From positions 1 through 31,904 of the forward strand of contig PITI01000031.1 of the NCBI GenBank assembly GCA_004325065.1: a stretch of DNA of 31,904 nt. The letters are read 5' to 3'. The position numbers were made by a program, and so were the translations under genes. This document shows positions 30,129-31,904 of this stretch, in pieces. The stretch's first letter is position 1, and the number at the start of each line of letters is the position of its first letter. The DNA comes from Hamiltosporidium magnivora (Eukaryota; Microsporidia; Dubosqiidae). The notes under the pieces were generated by a model. The model did not search any database. It was not told where the DNA came from and worked only from the letters and a program-made list of their open reading frames with translations.

Positions 30129-31665
30129 TGAATGAATGATGAATATACAAAGATAAGGAATATTTCTGCAGTTAAAGTATATTTAAAATATATTTCAAAA
30201 TTATTAACAAATGAAATTTTAAGTAGACATTATTAATCGCTTTTTTGTCAAAAAATGAAAGATAAATAATTATTTTTTTTGTGTTGGTTCGAACAAACTT
30301 TTCTTGCTTTTTTTACAATTTTTTATGAGGTTTCTGATCTTTTAATTTAAAGAATTTTGAAATAAGTAATTAAAAATTATTCTGAGTACTTTACTGTACA
30401 AATGAAATCGTGGAAACTTTATCCTTTCCAAAAATTTTGCACCAACCCATAATTGCATTGTTTTAATCGTTTTTTTTTACTACAGATACGAACAAGATTC
30501 GAAAAGAATTAAATCATTCCCATTTTATTAAAGCTCATTTCAAATTTTGATCTCGATAGTTCAGTTTTCAGCTCAATACAAAGCATCTAATTAAAACGAA
30601 AAAAAGTGAACGCCAAAAGTCAGACGTAAGTCCGTCGTAGTTAAATTTCGATATCCAGACAAACACATCATTGAACAAAAATAAGATGGTATACTGTGTT
30701 TTGCGGCAAACCAATGATAAAATAGACTGTGTTACATATATATATGACTTTAGTCTTTGTTAAAATCCTTTTTTCATTAATCATTTTTCTTAACGATATT
30801 TCTTGGTCGTCTATCTTTCAACAGATTATCGAAAAAAAAAGATCTTATAACTCGAAGTATATAAATTAAAGTAACTCAAATATAAATTAAAGATAGATTA
30901 TTAGAAATATTATTTTATTTTTCTTTTTTGGTTAATTATAGACTTAAACCAACAGCTTAATGAAATAATATTAACAGAATTCTCTTTGTTTAATTTTTTT
31001 CTACAAAATATTCAGAAATAAATTAATTCGTATTATCATTAAAATTAGATTCAATATATTCTATTAAAAAATTCTAAAATCTAATTAATTGTATTAAAAA
31101 CAAAATAATTTTTATTAAAGAGATATAAACAATAATAATAGAAGGTTTCTTCTTTTAACATAAAGAATACTTTGAACGATTACTCTTTTTTTATTTAGCC
31201 TCAACCGAAATATTTTCAATTTAGCCATAGATGAGTAAATTATCATTTTTTACGATTTGAAAAAAACTATCAGTTTTGATAAAAAAGTTGATCTCATAAA
31301 TTCGTTTTTTTAAAAGTATTAATGACCAGGAAATCGCCGTAAGTGACAAATTCTTATTTAATTTTTTGAAATTTGACTTATCTAGAGATAAGATATCTTT
31401 CTTTAAAATAGCAGTCGTATTTTTAACATAAAAATTTTAACTAAATCATTAAAATTATTTTGTATCTATTAAATCAATATTGTTTTTAAATCCAGACTCC
31501 TTCTTATACCATCCAAATACAAATTAATTATTTCGGGTAAATAGTAGGTTAATAACAAATATTTAAATAAAAATTGATCTAATTATTCCAAACCATTTCC
31601 TAAGAACTTCGTTCAAATTAATACTTATAATTATTCAGTAAATATTATTTTCTAATAAAATTATT

Positions 31666-31904
31666 AAGTATCTTAAAGGAAATATTAGGCCACGAAATGA
31701 AGCAGTGTTCTGCTATATCCAGGATAGAAATGTATTCTGGGGAGCAGATGGTGTGTGTCAATATTGCGGGAAGTTTGGTAAGACTGTAGATCATCTAGCA
31801 ACTAGATGTGAAAAAATGCTAGGCCATGATTACACTAGACGGCATAATGAAGTTGTTTGATGCCTACACCTACTTCTTCTAAATAGATATAAGTTTAAGT
31901 CTTC
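31666..31904 (+). pseudogene. Non-LTR retrotransposon C-terminal fragment with one nonsense codon, running off the right edge
   Basis: A plus-strand frame, open from 31642, becomes recognisable at about 31666 (KYLKGNIRPRNEAVFCYIQ, then DRNVFWGADG). It holds the zinc-knuckle C-x2-C-x8-H-x4-C (CQYCGKFGKTVDHLATRC), then KMLGHDYTRRHNEVV, then TGA at 31858-31860. The same frame goes on past the stop as CLHLLLLNRYKFKSS to the window end. Where TGA stands, the family as I remember it has Arg, so a single C-to-T change of CGA would explain the stop. The block is otherwise undamaged, so inactivation may be recent. The upstream part of the protein is not found before 31642, which suggests 5' truncation or strong decay there. 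Confidence 0.8.

Larger units (their letters stand above)
27401..31665. other. Gene-poor right-hand spacer with mobile-element relics
   Basis: About 4.3 kb upstream of RPT5 with no intact gene. The first 200 bases hold the RPT5 promoter. A GC-richer island at 28660-28930 (for example GACCAGCACCCCTGCTGCC) has minus-strand pieces such as LFGSGSKVKAAGVLVFGYKG that look like decayed coding sequence of unknown kind. Tc1/mariner-like motifs lie at 29371-29588 and repeat copy B at 29917-30128. From 30.15 to 31.66 kb the sequence is AT-rich with no traceable frame, although the polymerase part of the right-hand element would be expected there. Confidence 0.55.

Overview
The window looks like a low-density, expanded nuclear genome of a microsporidian (intracellular fungal relative). 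Four observations point this way. The DNA is extremely AT-rich. All intact genes are intronless eukaryotic core genes that are short or divergent for their families. Six of nine predicted start codons have a run of C within about 7 bases upstream, the CCC-type start signal known from microsporidia. The long gaps hold decayed copies of a non-LTR retrotransposon whose C-terminal blocks (GRGLHSVE, RRAAILKVENDNKTHLALI, VDHLATRCEKMLG, YTRRHNEVV) I recognise from large-genome microsporidia such as Hamiltosporidium. Species cannot be fixed from the sequence; Edhazardia- or Anncaliia-type genomes are also possible.

Layout. 1-4.8 kb is a gene desert with transposon relics: a reverse-transcriptase fragment running off the left edge on the minus strand, a second LINE-like relic near 1.5 kb, a GC-richer repeat at 2.36-2.58 kb, and a broken reading frame at 2.65-3.22 kb. 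4.8-10.1 kb carries plus-strand genes: a probable exocyst Sec10, a DHHC palmitoyltransferase, and a small membrane-anchored coiled-coil protein, separated by AT-rich spacers with tandem repeats. 12.2-21.1 kb carries minus-strand genes: ADA2 (SAGA adaptor), a ubiquitin-specific-protease-like protein without catalytic residues, a probable Timeless/Tof1 fork-protection protein, and an AN1 zinc-finger protein. A retrotransposon relic sits at 15.3-15.8 kb inside this group. 24.56-24.83 kb holds a small orphan gene. 26.2-27.4 kb holds RPT5, an ATPase of the 26S proteasome and the most conserved gene here. 27.4-31.9 kb is again a desert: Tc1/mariner-like terminal motifs, the inverted partner of the 2.4-kb repeat, and a retrotransposon C-terminal fragment running off the right edge.

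The genes do not form an operon or pathway. Three touch ubiquitin biology (RPT5, the pseudo-USP, the AN1 protein), two touch membrane traffic (Sec10, DHHC enzyme), and two touch chromatin or replication (ADA2, Tof1-like). I found no tRNA, rRNA, CRISPR array, toxin or viral gene. The most notable results are the loss of catalytic residues in the USP-like protein, the symmetrical outward-facing retrotransposon relics at the two ends, and the start-codon CCC signal that corrects two gene starts.
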